Shown one piece after another: positions 1 to 5,244 of a stretch of 8,791 bases of DNA. Location: assembly GCA_020438525.1 (NCBI GenBank), contig JAGQUL010000336.1:1-8791 (forward strand), in the 5' to 3' direction. The notes under the pieces are model-generated. The model had not been told where the DNA came from and did not search any database. It saw only the letters and a program-made list of their open reading frames with translations. Origin of the DNA: Thermoleophilia bacterium. GTDB lineage: Bacteria; Actinomycetota; Thermoleophilia; Gaiellales; SKUG01. The position numbers and the translations under genes were made by a program. Each line of letters opens with the position of its first letter. Within the stretch, counting starts at the first letter, position 1.

Positions 1-36
1 ACACCTCCACGGCAGCGGGTTGCCTTTGGGGTAGGT

Positions 37-54
37 CGGGTCGGGCCTGACCCG
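37..54. repeat. Small GC hairpin beside the SCP2 terminator
   Basis: CGGGTC (37-42) can pair with GACCCG (49-54) around the 6-base loop GGGCCT, giving a 6-bp stem. It lies directly next to the larger hairpin at 55-84 and may add to transcription stopping between SCP2 and whatever lies left of the window. No other feature was found in bases 1-54; one plus-strand frame stays open from base 1 to a stop at 111-113 but shows no recognisable protein. Confidence 0.35.
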
Positions 55-84
55 CGGGCGGCGCGACGCTGGTCGCGCCGCCCG
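55..84 (-). terminator. Strong GC hairpin after the SCP2 gene
   Basis: Bases 56-67 pair perfectly with 72-83 around the 4-base loop GCTG; 55 and 84 add a thirteenth pair. The hairpin begins 26 bases past the SCP2 stop on the minus strand. No T-run follows on either strand, so it is not a textbook intrinsic terminator. T-poor hairpins of this kind are common behind genes in high-GC actinobacteria. A role as terminator or 3'-end stabiliser is inferred from position. Confidence 0.55.
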
Positions 85-110
85 GGGTCGAACCCGTGCG
101 GAACGCGCTC

Positions 111-437
111 CTAGAGGAACAGCGCTCCGAGCTTCGTTGCAAGGCCGATGTTGCCCTTGACCTTGATCTTGCCGGTCATGAACGCCATCTGCGGGTTCAG
201 CTGGCCGTTGACGATCTTGATCCAGTCCTGATCGGACGCGGTGATGGTCACCGATGCGTCGTCGGCGGTGCCCTCGCCGAAGTCAGCCGAGCCGTCCGCG
301 ATCTTCGCGTACCACTGGCCGCCACCGTCGCCGGTGATGTCGAACTGGAACGTCTCCGTCATGCCGGCAGCCTTCTCGGGCTTGAACTTGCCCTGCATCT
401 CCTGCATCACATCGGCGACGGTCTGCGTATCGGTCAT
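111..437 (-). CDS. SCP2 sterol-carrier domain protein
   Basis: This 108-residue protein is a single SCP2-type lipid-binding domain. The family forms a small cytoplasmic alpha/beta fold with a hydrophobic tunnel that holds sterols, fatty acids or acyl-CoA; the ligand here is unknown. The clearest signature is near the C-terminus, residues 81-103: NPQMAFMTGKIKVKGN followed by IGLATKL, close to the family's typical 'aFmsGKlKvkGd' block. Length fits a stand-alone SCP2 domain, with no signal peptide or membrane segment. The ATG at 437 was chosen because GGAGAGGG (455-448) lies 10 bases upstream; the frame stays open to 506, but that extension is arginine/glycine-rich and looks non-coding. It is transcribed away from the next gene, with a TetR-type palindrome 68 bases upstream of its start and a hairpin behind it. 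A role in lipid handling beside the nearby acyl-CoA dehydrogenase is plausible but unproven. Confidence 0.88.
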   Translation of the reverse strand: MTDTQTVADVMQEMQGKFKPEKAAGMTETFQFDITGDGGGQWYAKIADGSADFGEGTADDASVTITASDQDWIKIVNGQLNPQMAFMTGKIKVKGNIGLATKLGALFL

Positions 438-504
438 CGTTGTGGATCCCTCTCCATCGGGGCGCCGGCCTGATGCCGATGCCCGTTCCTCTCTACCGTG
501 GATC

Positions 505-526
505 ATTGATTGACCCGTCAGTCAAT
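505..526. promoter_or_regulatory. 22-bp palindrome, candidate TetR-type operator
   Basis: ATTGATTGAC (505-514) and GTCAGTCAAT (517-526) form inverted arms separated by CC; only the pair 510/521 (T/G) mismatches. Length, spacing and the TGAC/GTCA core resemble operators of TetR-family regulators that control fatty-acid or acyl-CoA genes. On the minus strand the site contains TTGACT (525-520), a good -35 hexamer pointing toward SCP2, although no convincing -10 follows at normal distance. A bound protein there would be well placed to block SCP2 transcription. The cognate regulator is unknown; the TetR gene at the right end of the window is about 7.7 kb away. Confidence 0.55.
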
Positions 527-727
527 ATTCGCAGGCCGGTCGGCCGCGCGCGAGTCCACGTACGCTCCAAGTGCTTTCCGCAACACCCGTGAACCAAACG
601 CCGCGCAGCCCCGGATTGCCGCCCGCATGCCGATTTCGGCCGCACGTGATGGTGGCCGACGACGGCCCGGCGTGCTGGCCATGCCGGCCGCGCCGCGGGT
701 CGGGCGCGCGCCGGCCGGGTCGATCCC

Positions 728-734
728 GAGGAGA
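728..734 (+). promoter_or_regulatory. Ribosome binding site fixing the start at 742
   Basis: GAGGAGA lies 7 bases before the ATG at 742. It decides in favour of this start over in-frame starts farther upstream (for example GTG at 571), none of which has such a site. Confidence 0.7.
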
Positions 735-741
735 CGGTGGC

Positions 742-1986
742 ATGCAGCTCTCCCCCACCGCAGCCACGCCACCCCCGGCTCCCGCGCCGGCTTCCCCGAC
801 ACGGTTCTCTGCCCAGCAGGTGCTCCCGCACGAGATGCAGGTCGCGCGAATCGGCAGGGGCACCGTTCGATCGGAGGTGAACCGCAGCATCCGTGTGCTG
901 CTGGAGGGATCCGGTCCGGCATCCGAGCGCGAGCTCGTGCCGGACTCGAAGGCCGCCGCCGACCTGATGGCATCCAAGGATGGCCCGACGTTCACCAAGG
1001 CGCTGCGCAGCTTCCTCGCCGTTGCCGACGAGCACCAGGGCAAGGAGAACCTCAAGTCGGTCACGTTCCTGCCCGACGAGCACGCCTCGAAGGCGGTCTC
1101 GGTGCTCAACTGGGCCGACAACGCGCGACGCGACGGGCTCGACGTGGACGCGATGCTGCAGCCCGACAAGGGCAGCGTGGAGCAGCTGCACAAGCAGATC
1201 CCGGACCTGTCGAAGGACGAGATCCGCAGCGAGCTGCGGAAGATCCAGGCCTCCGAGGGCGTGAAGATGCTCGCCGAGGGCGAGGCCGAGCAGGTCTCGT
1301 TCGCCGGCGCATGGAACTCCAACGGCCACATCGTGATGATGCCGGACGTGTCGCGCGACATGCTCTCGACGATCGGCCTGTACCGCCAGCAGCCGGGCGA
1401 CCAGCTCACCAAGCTGCCGCCGAAGTACCGCGACGACCAGGCACGCTGGAGCTGGCATGCCGCGATCCACGAGGCGGAGCACTCGATCACGCCGATGGGC
1501 AATCGCGGACCGGAGTGGACGAGCGTGATGGAAGAGGCGATTCCCGAGGTGCTCACACCCTCGCGGATCGACCCCACGCTGCGGGCCGCCGGCGCCGACC
1601 CGGATCTCGCCGCGCGACCGGCCCGTGACACGAAGCACGAGCCCGTCGACTGGGCGGCCTGGAACCGCGATCACCTCCCCAGGCCGGCCGCGTCCGAGAT
1701 GGCCACCGCCAAGGGTCGCTACACGGACGGCCCCGAGCTCGTGCGCGACCTGCTGCGGATGGCCGGCATCGACCGCCGCACGACCGAGGGCAAGGCAGCA
1801 GCGCTCGAGCTGCTCCAGGGCCGATCGGCGAAGTTCGCGCCTCGCCGCATCGCCGATGCGATCGTCGCGGCGAAGCAGCTGCCCGACTCCGCCGCGCCGA
1901 AGCTTGCCGACCTGATCCGACAGGCGTCGATCGGCGAGCACACGATGGGCGACATCGAGCGATTCGTTCGCGACTCCGCGAGCTGA
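742..1986 (+). CDS. Unrecognised protein with HEAEH zincin-like motif
   Basis: This 414-residue protein matches no family I can name. Residues 1-20 are Pro/Ala-rich and probably disordered; there is no signal peptide or membrane segment, so it is probably cytoplasmic. H243-E244-A245-E246-H247 fits the HExxH zinc site of metallopeptidases. Before it, residues 188-200 (AGAWNSNGHIVMM) resemble the 'G-x-x-x-x-x-I' edge strand that often precedes the active-site helix in small gluzincins. After it, E258, E264, E265 or E269 could provide the third metal ligand; E264/E265 lie 17-18 residues past H247. The part after about residue 300 is charged and mainly helix-like. Peptidase activity is inferred from the motif alone; an inactive zincin or chance HExxH remains possible. 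The start is set by GAGGAGA at 728-734. It ends 58 bases before the acyl-CoA dehydrogenase on the same strand, which appears to have its own promoter. Confidence 0.82.
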   Translation: MQLSPTAATPPPAPAPASPTRFSAQQVLPHEMQVARIGRGTVRSEVNRSIRVLLEGSGPASERELVPDSKAAADLMASKDGPTFTKALRSFLAVADEHQGKENLKSVTFLPDEHASKAVSVLNWADNARRDGLDVDAMLQPDKGSVEQLHKQIPDLSKDEIRSELRKIQASEGVKMLAEGEAEQVSFAGAWNSNGHIVMMPDVSRDMLSTIGLYRQQPGDQLTKLPPKYRDDQARWSWHAAIHEAEHSITPMGNRGPEWTSVMEEAIPEVLTPSRIDPTLRAAGADPDLAARPARDTKHEPVDWAAWNRDHLPRPAASEMATAKGRYTDGPELVRDLLRMAGIDRRTTEGKAAALELLQGRSAKFAPRRIADAIVAAKQLPDSAAPKLADLIRQASIGEHTMGDIERFVRDSAS

Positions 1987-2031
1987 CCACGCTGCGGCGC
2001 CGGTCGCGCGCTCGTCGCGCCCGCGCGCGTG

Positions 2032-2044
2032 TAGGGTGATCCGC
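2032..2044 (+). promoter_or_regulatory. TAGGGT -10 box, candidate leaderless promoter
   Basis: TAGGGT (2032-2037) fits the TANNNT -10 form and lies 7 bases before the ATG at 2045, so transcription would begin at or next to the start codon. No -35 is visible in the very GC-rich bases upstream. The overlapping AGGGTGA (2033-2039) could instead act as a ribosome site 5 bases before the ATG; sequence alone cannot separate the two readings. Confidence 0.5.
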
Positions 2045-3259
2045 ATGATCGACTTCACCCTCACCGAAGAGCAGCAGCAGATCCAGGATGCCGTGCGAGC
2101 GTTCGTGGACGAGAAGGTGCTGCCCGTCGCCGTTCGCAACGACATGGAGCACAAGCTCGACATGTCGCTGATCGACGGCATGCGCGACCTGGGTATCCTG
2201 GGCGCACCGATTCCGTCCGAGTGGGGAGGCGCCGGGCTCGACTTCATCAGCGAGGCGCTGATCTGCGAGGAGATCGAGCGCGGCGAGGCCGCGCTTCGCA
2301 CGCTGATCAGCGTGCACGTCGGCCTCAACTCGCTGTCGCTGCTCGGCAATGCGAACGAGGAGCAGAAGGAGCGCTGGCTGCGCCCGCAGGCGACCGGCGA
2401 GAAGATCGCGTGCTTCGGCCTGACCGAGCCCGACGCCGGCAGCGACGTGGCGGCGATGAAGACCACCGCGATCAAGCAGGGCGACGGCAGCTACGTGCTC
2501 AACGGCGAGAAGAGCTGGATCAGCTTCGGATCGACCGCCGACCACGCTCTCGTGTTCGCGAAGACCGATCCGTCGGCCGCGCACAAGGGAATCTCGGCGT
2601 TCGTCGTGGACCTCAAGCACGACGAGGGCGTCACGACCAGCCTCTACGAGCACAAGCTCGGCGTCTGGGCCGGCGATACCAGCAGCCTGTTCTTCAGCGA
2701 CGTTCGCCTGCCGGCCGATCGCCTGATCGGCGCCGAGGGCGAGGGCTTCAAGATCGCGATGTACTCGCTCGACCACGGTCGCTTCACCGTGGCGGCCGGG
2801 GCCGTGGGCGTGATCCGCGCCTGCCTCGAGGCATCGACGAAGTACGCGAACGAGCGCGAGACGATGGGCACCAAGATCGGCAAGCACCAGTTCGTCCAGG
2901 ACTTCATCGCGCAGATGGTCGCCGACTACGAGACGAGCCGGCTGCTCGTGTGGAAGGCCGCGTGGGCCAAGAACCATGGCGTCCGCAACACGCGCGAGAC
3001 GAGCCTGGCGAAGTGGATCGCCACCGAAGCGGCGTTCCGCTCGGCACACAATGCCATGCAGATCCACGGCGCGATGGGCTTCGACGAGGAGACCGGCATC
3101 GCGCGCTTCTTCCGCAACTCGCGCGCGCCGATCATCTACGAGGGCACGACCCAGATCCACAAGATGATGCAGGCCGAGCACGCGCTCGGCTGGCGCGAGC
3201 TCAACGGCCGTGGCGCCCCCGCCGACCTGCACCGCGCGCTTGCAGGCGCAGGCGTGTGA
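2045..3259 (+). CDS. Acyl-CoA dehydrogenase
   Basis: This 404-residue flavoprotein should oxidise an acyl-CoA thioester to the trans-2-enoyl-CoA using FAD and pass electrons to electron-transfer flavoprotein; it is cytoplasmic. The full three-part architecture is present: N-terminal helical domain (about 5-118), central beta domain with signature CFGLTEPDAGSD (123-134), and C-terminal helical domain with QIHGAMGF (339-346), where the usual GG is GA. The catalytic base is probably E366 in IIYEGTTQIHK. Length is normal for the family. Substrate is not readable from sequence: short-chain, branched-chain or glutaryl-CoA-type enzymes share this layout. ATG 2045 is preferred over an in-frame GTG at 2036 because the TAGGGT and AGGGTGA signals sit just before it and the added residues (Met-Ile-Arg) carry nothing. 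Its stop lies 6 bases from the stop of the convergent PIN toxin gene. Confidence 0.95.
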   Translation: MIDFTLTEEQQQIQDAVRAFVDEKVLPVAVRNDMEHKLDMSLIDGMRDLGILGAPIPSEWGGAGLDFISEALICEEIERGEAALRTLISVHVGLNSLSLLGNANEEQKERWLRPQATGEKIACFGLTEPDAGSDVAAMKTTAIKQGDGSYVLNGEKSWISFGSTADHALVFAKTDPSAAHKGISAFVVDLKHDEGVTTSLYEHKLGVWAGDTSSLFFSDVRLPADRLIGAEGEGFKIAMYSLDHGRFTVAAGAVGVIRACLEASTKYANERETMGTKIGKHQFVQDFIAQMVADYETSRLLVWKAAWAKNHGVRNTRETSLAKWIATEAAFRSAHNAMQIHGAMGFDEETGIARFFRNSRAPIIYEGTTQIHKMMQAEHALGWRELNGRGAPADLHRALAGAGV

Positions 3260-3265
3260 CGACCA

Positions 3266-3673
3266 CTACGCAGCGCCGGGCGACCTGACATCGATGCCCA
3301 CGGCGCGCGCCGCGTCGGCGAGCCGCCGGTCATAGCAGTACATGACGTCGAGGGTTGTGCCGAGCGCGCGCGCGGTTGCGAGATGGATCGCATCGAGCGT
3401 TCGAAGCGCCGGCGGCTCGACGAGCCCGGCAACCGCCGCCACCGCGACGTCAAAGCCAACAAGCACCAATCGATCGACCAGCTCCTCGACGAGCTGCGGC
3501 TCGACCGCGAGCCGCTTCCCGACACGCTCGAGCTCGACCCGACCGACCATGCTCGTCGCGAGCGCGACGTCGCCAAGCGACTCGAGACTCCGCCGCAGCT
3601 CGCTGCTCTCCTGCTCGAGGACGGCAAGCTTCACAAGTGCCGACGCATCGAGGTAAGCGACAGGCCGGGCCAT
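3266..3673 (-). CDS. vapC: PIN-domain toxin (VapC-like ribonuclease)
   Basis: This 135-residue protein is a complete PIN domain, the fold of VapC toxins, which cut RNA in a magnesium-dependent way when freed from their antitoxin. The expected acidic residues are all present: D9 in YLDASALVK, E47 in GRVELER, D94 in the hallmark TLDAIHLATA, and D115 in YDRRLADAA. It therefore looks catalytically intact. Its RNA target cannot be predicted. The ATG shares one base with the antitoxin stop (sequence TGATG at 3675-3671), so translation is coupled and the toxin is made only after the antitoxin. Length is typical of the family. The gene ends almost against the acyl-CoA dehydrogenase gene on the other strand, leaving no room for separate terminators. 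Confidence 0.92.
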   Translation of the reverse strand: MARPVAYLDASALVKLAVLEQESSELRRSLESLGDVALATSMVGRVELERVGKRLAVEPQLVEELVDRLVLVGFDVAVAAVAGLVEPPALRTLDAIHLATARALGTTLDVMYCYDRRLADAARAVGIDVRSPGAA

Positions 3674-3972
3674 CAGATCCGATCCTCACGCATCTCCTTG
3701 AGCGCATCGGTGCCTCGGGTCGACACCGGACCCGTCGGCAACCCGAATCCACGGAACGGTCGCTTGGCGGGAATTGCTCGGCCGTCCGCGATCATGCGGT
3801 CAAGAATCGATTCCGTCGAGCGATGCGGCACGATCTCGGCGATCACGCGCCCGCGATCCGTCACGTAGACACGCTCGCCGGCCTTCGCGCGCTCGACCCA
3901 GGTGCGTGCGTCGTGGCGCAGCTCGCGCAGGCCGACCCGGGGCGGCTCGTTCGTGGCAGCGGAAGAATCCAT
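3673..3972 (-). CDS. Phd/YefM-type antitoxin
   Basis: This 99-residue protein is the first gene of a two-gene toxin-antitoxin operon. Residues 13-50 match the Phd/YefM DNA-binding fold: VGLRELRHDARTWVERAKAG, then ERVYVTDRGRVIAEIVPH. The tail (about 51-99), including SILDRMIADGRAIP, is the probable toxin-binding part that would wrap and block the PIN active site. Family members also repress their own promoter, more strongly with toxin bound. The ATG at 3972 was chosen over an in-frame GTG/ATG farther upstream (4023) because a TACATT -10 box lies 7 bases before it and an imperfect dyad overlaps that box. Phd-type antitoxins paired with PIN toxins are common in actinobacteria. Confidence 0.9.
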   Translation of the reverse strand: MDSSAATNEPPRVGLRELRHDARTWVERAKAGERVYVTDRGRVIAEIVPHRSTESILDRMIADGRAIPAKRPFRGFGLPTGPVSTRGTDALKEMREDRI

Positions 3973-3988
3973 GTAACACAATGTATCA
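3972..3988. promoter_or_regulatory. Imperfect dyad, candidate antitoxin operator
   Basis: TGTAACACAATGTATCA has the symmetric form TG-2-ACA-3-TGT-2-CA. It covers the -10 box and the first base of the antitoxin gene, in an AT-rich patch that stands out from the GC-rich surroundings. TGT/ACA half-sites are known in YefM-type operators. Autorepression through this site is inference. Confidence 0.4.
3973..3985 (-). promoter_or_regulatory. TACATT -10 box of the toxin-antitoxin operon
   Basis: On the minus strand TACATT (3985-3980) is followed by 7 bases and then the antitoxin ATG, which points to a leaderless transcript. A possible -35, TTGCGC (4007-4002), lies 16 bases upstream. There is no ribosome-binding sequence in this gap. 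Confidence 0.55.
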
Positions 3989-4047
3989 CTTCGTTCGGCC
4001 GGCGCAACGTCGGCCACTCGCACGGCCGCGCGCGGCCCGTGACCGGA

Positions 4048-4059
4048 GAATCGCGATTC
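4048..4059. promoter_or_regulatory. Perfect 12-bp palindrome GAATCGCGATTC
   Basis: The palindrome lies 43-32 bases before the ATG at 4091, where a -35 element would be if that gene has a leaderless transcript. GATTC repeats again at 4064-4068 and GATTA at 4076-4080. A second, GC-only palindrome (GGCCGCG/CGCGGCC) occupies 4024-4037. This 118-base region between divergent genes is therefore rich in potential protein sites, but which regulator binds is unknown. Confidence 0.4.
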
Positions 4060-4078
4060 ATTCGATTCGCAGCACGAT

Positions 4079-4090
4079 TACGCTCGCCCA
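4079..4090 (+). promoter_or_regulatory. TACGCT -10 box, candidate leaderless promoter
   Basis: TACGCT (4079-4084) fits TANNNT and ends 6 bases before the ATG at 4091. No ribosome-binding sequence is present in between, so a leaderless transcript is the simplest reading. Confidence 0.5.
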
Positions 4091-4786
4091 ATGATTTCGA
4101 CCGACCCGTACTCGCGCCAGCAGCCCATCCCCGGCCGCGGAGGCCCCGGCGACCTGGGCTCCCCCGCGACATGGGAGCGCCGCCCGCTCGCGCAGGTCAC
4201 CACGCTCACCGGTGAGCGTGCGGGCCACGCCACGATGCTCATGGCAAAGGGGCAGGGCGGGTTCTTCGCCAAGCCGACGTTCGAGCCCGCCGGCACCGAC
4301 TTCGCCGCTGCGATCCAGCACGCTGCCGACCGTGCCGGTGGCCTGAGCGGCCTGTTCGGCGGCTCCTCGGTCCAGGGCGTGCTGCAGGCATATGACGGCC
4401 AGCTGTACGTCGCGACGCTCGCGAGCGAGAGCGGCATGCCGGTGTCGCTCGAGGGCGAGGGCGGACCACTCGGAAACGTGATCACGTCGTCGGTCCACGT
4501 CGCGAAGCTGCATCCTGCGCTGCAGGCCGTCGTCGGCCGCCGGGTGATGGTGGACCTACGCGCGGACCAGCCACAGCCGCTGCCGCCCGGAGGAACCGTG
4601 CCGTATACGCCGATCCCGGGGATTCCGCAGCAGCCGGCGCCCGGTGCGCCCACCACACCGCCGGCGACGCCGCCCGTGCCGCAGCCGCCGACGTATCCGC
4701 AGCCGCAGCCGCCCACCCCGGAACCTGCACCGGCGCCCGGCGACGGCGGTTCGTGGTGGGACAGGCTGCGCGGCAAGACGCACTGA
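4091..4786 (+). CDS. Unrecognised protein with proline-rich C-terminal tail
   Basis: I do not recognise this 231-residue protein. Residues 1-30 are Gly/Pro-rich. Residues about 31-158 look like a compact mixed fold, with beta-like stretches such as GVLQAYDGQLYVATLAS (97-113) and RRVMVDLR (150-157), ending just before the tail. Residues 161-217 contain 26 prolines, mixed with Gln, Thr and Ala, and form a disordered extension. The protein ends in a short aromatic/basic patch, SWWDRLRGK (221-229), which might contact a membrane or partner. There is no signal peptide or membrane helix. No catalytic motif was seen. Codon use matches its neighbours, so it is a real gene rather than low-complexity noise. 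It is transcribed divergently from the toxin-antitoxin operon with its own TACGCT promoter box, and is followed by a long non-coding stretch. Confidence 0.78.
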   Translation: MISTDPYSRQQPIPGRGGPGDLGSPATWERRPLAQVTTLTGERAGHATMLMAKGQGGFFAKPTFEPAGTDFAAAIQHAADRAGGLSGLFGGSSVQGVLQAYDGQLYVATLASESGMPVSLEGEGGPLGNVITSSVHVAKLHPALQAVVGRRVMVDLRADQPQPLPPGGTVPYTPIPGIPQQPAPGAPTTPPATPPVPQPPTYPQPQPPTPEPAPAPGDGGSWWDRLRGKTH

Positions 4787-4940
4787 TTCCGGTTTTTCCA
4801 CGCAGACACGTCGATCCACGGGATGAGGCCACGTTGCGAACAGCCACACGTACTCGTCGATTGTTCGAACGGACGTGACGTACGCGGTCGTTTTCACGAC
4901 ACCTTGGCACTGGCCGAATACGGCAGGTTGGTTGATCCGT

Positions 4941-4985
4941 CAAGGGTCCGATGGCCCAGCGCCTCGCTAGTTCGCAAGGCCCTTG
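4941..4985 (+). repeat. Nested hairpin in the leader region
   Basis: CAAGGGTC (4941-4948) pairs with GGCCCTTG (4978-4985) over 8 positions with one G-T pair. The enclosed bases contain a second small hairpin, AGCG-CCT-CGCT (4958-4968). It could be a folded RNA element or a DNA site; it overlaps the candidate -35 at 4983, so it would be transcribed only from a promoter farther upstream. Confidence 0.3.
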
Positions 4986-5052
4986 CACCGCGACCCGCCC
5001 CGTCGTATCACGGTCCTATCGCCGGGCCGCACCAGCTGCCCGGGAAGGCACC

Positions 5053-5060
5053 AAGGAGAT
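5053..5060 (+). promoter_or_regulatory. Near-consensus ribosome binding site AAGGAGAT
   Basis: AAGGAGAT lies 5 bases before the ATG at 5066. It is the best ribosome site in the window and the main reason to accept the very short ORF that follows. Confidence 0.65.
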
Positions 5061-5065
5061 ACACC

Positions 5066-5143
5066 ATGAAGGCACGCCTCTTCACGCTCGCACTGGCCGT
5101 TGCGCCGCTCGCCGCGATGCTTGGCGGTTGGCGCTCGCACTGA
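5066..5143 (+). CDS. 25-residue hydrophobic peptide (small membrane or leader peptide)
   Basis: The ORF encodes a basic start (MKAR), a hydrophobic core (LFTLALAVAPLAAML, residues 5-19) and a short tail (GGWRSH). This resembles a tiny single-span membrane peptide or a signal peptide without its mature protein. Support comes from AAGGAGAT five bases upstream and the sensible amino-acid pattern. It ends 76 bases before the predicted HD-GYP start, with two hairpins in between, so it may be a translated leader in the HD-GYP transcript. It shows no run of one amino acid of the sort that drives classical biosynthetic attenuation. An alternative is the remnant of a longer secreted protein cut short by mutation: the +2 frame continues to 5202 after a possible shift. 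No family was recognised. Confidence 0.5.
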   Translation: MKARLFTLALAVAPLAAMLGGWRSH

Positions 5144-5159
5144 GCGTCGACATGAGGTC

Positions 5160-5181
5160 CGGCGGCTCATCTGAACCGCCG
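5160..5181 (+). repeat. Hairpin between mini-ORF and HD-GYP gene
   Basis: CGGCGG (5160-5165) pairs with CCGCCG (5176-5181); the 10-base loop can close further with two more pairs. It starts 17 bases after the mini-ORF stop and sits directly before the larger hairpin at 5187-5244. Confidence 0.4.
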
Positions 5182-5186
5182 ATCTC

Positions 5187-5244
5187 AAGCAGCAGTCACT
5201 GATTGCCGATGCGCTCGTCGTGTCGGCATCCGTGACTGCTGTTT
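5187..5244 (+). terminator. Large two-part hairpin followed by T-rich bases
   Basis: AAGCAGCAGTCAC (5187-5199) pairs with GTGACTGCTGTTT (5232-5244) over 13 positions with one G-T pair. Inside it, TGCCGA (5204-5209) pairs with TCGGCA (5223-5228). T-rich bases follow (TTTCTTCTTCGTTT, 5242-5255). This has the shape of an intrinsic terminator or attenuator placed across the predicted first codons of the HD-GYP gene. Either the hairpin controls read-through or translation of that gene, or the real start lies further downstream. Confidence 0.5.

Larger units (their letters stand above)
438..741. other. Divergent intergenic region, SCP2 / HEAEH protein
   Basis: These 304 bases separate two divergent genes. 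They hold the SCP2 ribosome site (448-455), the palindrome at 505-526, and the ribosome site of the downstream gene (728-734). TACGCT at 561-566 has the TANNNT form of an actinobacterial -10 box and could start a leader of about 170 bases for the plus-strand gene; no -35 is apparent. The reading frame of the plus-strand gene stays open back to a GTG at 571, but the 57 added residues are rich in Arg, Pro, Cys and Trp and look non-coding. No small gene or RNA was recognised here. Confidence 0.5.
4787..5065. other. Non-coding region before the mini-ORF
   Basis: No gene is supported in these 279 bases; the open plus-strand frame from 4823 reads as low-quality protein until it reaches the mini-ORF. 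TTTTT at 4794-4798 follows a weak 4-bp hairpin (TGCG/CGCA, 4768-4783) and might end transcription of the gene at 4091. A possible promoter is TTGCAC (4983-4988), 17 bases, TATCAC (5006-5011), which would start a leader near 5018. A hairpin CCGGGC/GCCCGG (5022-5027 with 5038-5043) then precedes the mini-ORF's ribosome site. I looked for riboswitch signatures, including cyclic-di-GMP types, and saw none. Confidence 0.4.

Noticed and set aside
84..96. GGGTCGAACCC, similar to a tRNA T-arm
   Set aside because: The loop length is wrong for a T-arm on either strand and no acceptor, D or anticodon arm can be built around it.
571..741. Longer N-terminus for the HEAEH protein from GTG 571
   Set aside because: The added residues are Arg/Pro/Cys/Trp-rich and look non-coding, and a strong ribosome site marks ATG 742.
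493..3232. Very long minus-strand open frames (for example 660 and 559 codons) opposite the HEAEH protein and acyl-CoA dehydrogenase
   Set aside because: They are antisense shadows caused by high GC content; their Arg/Ala/His-rich translations match no family, while the plus-strand proteins have clear motifs.
3266..3972. Larger defence or mobile island around the toxin-antitoxin pair
   Set aside because: No integrase, transposase, restriction or phage gene and no attachment repeats flank it; neighbours are ordinary genes with the same base composition.
4823..5065. Extended ORF upstream of the 25-codon mini-ORF
   Set aside because: The upstream residues lack coding character; the ribosome site at 5053-5060 supports only the ATG at 5066.
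4787..5065. Cyclic-di-GMP riboswitch before the HD-GYP gene
   Set aside because: The conserved GEMM-type blocks (such as CACGCA, GCAAACC and GGACGCAAAG) are absent despite several hairpins.
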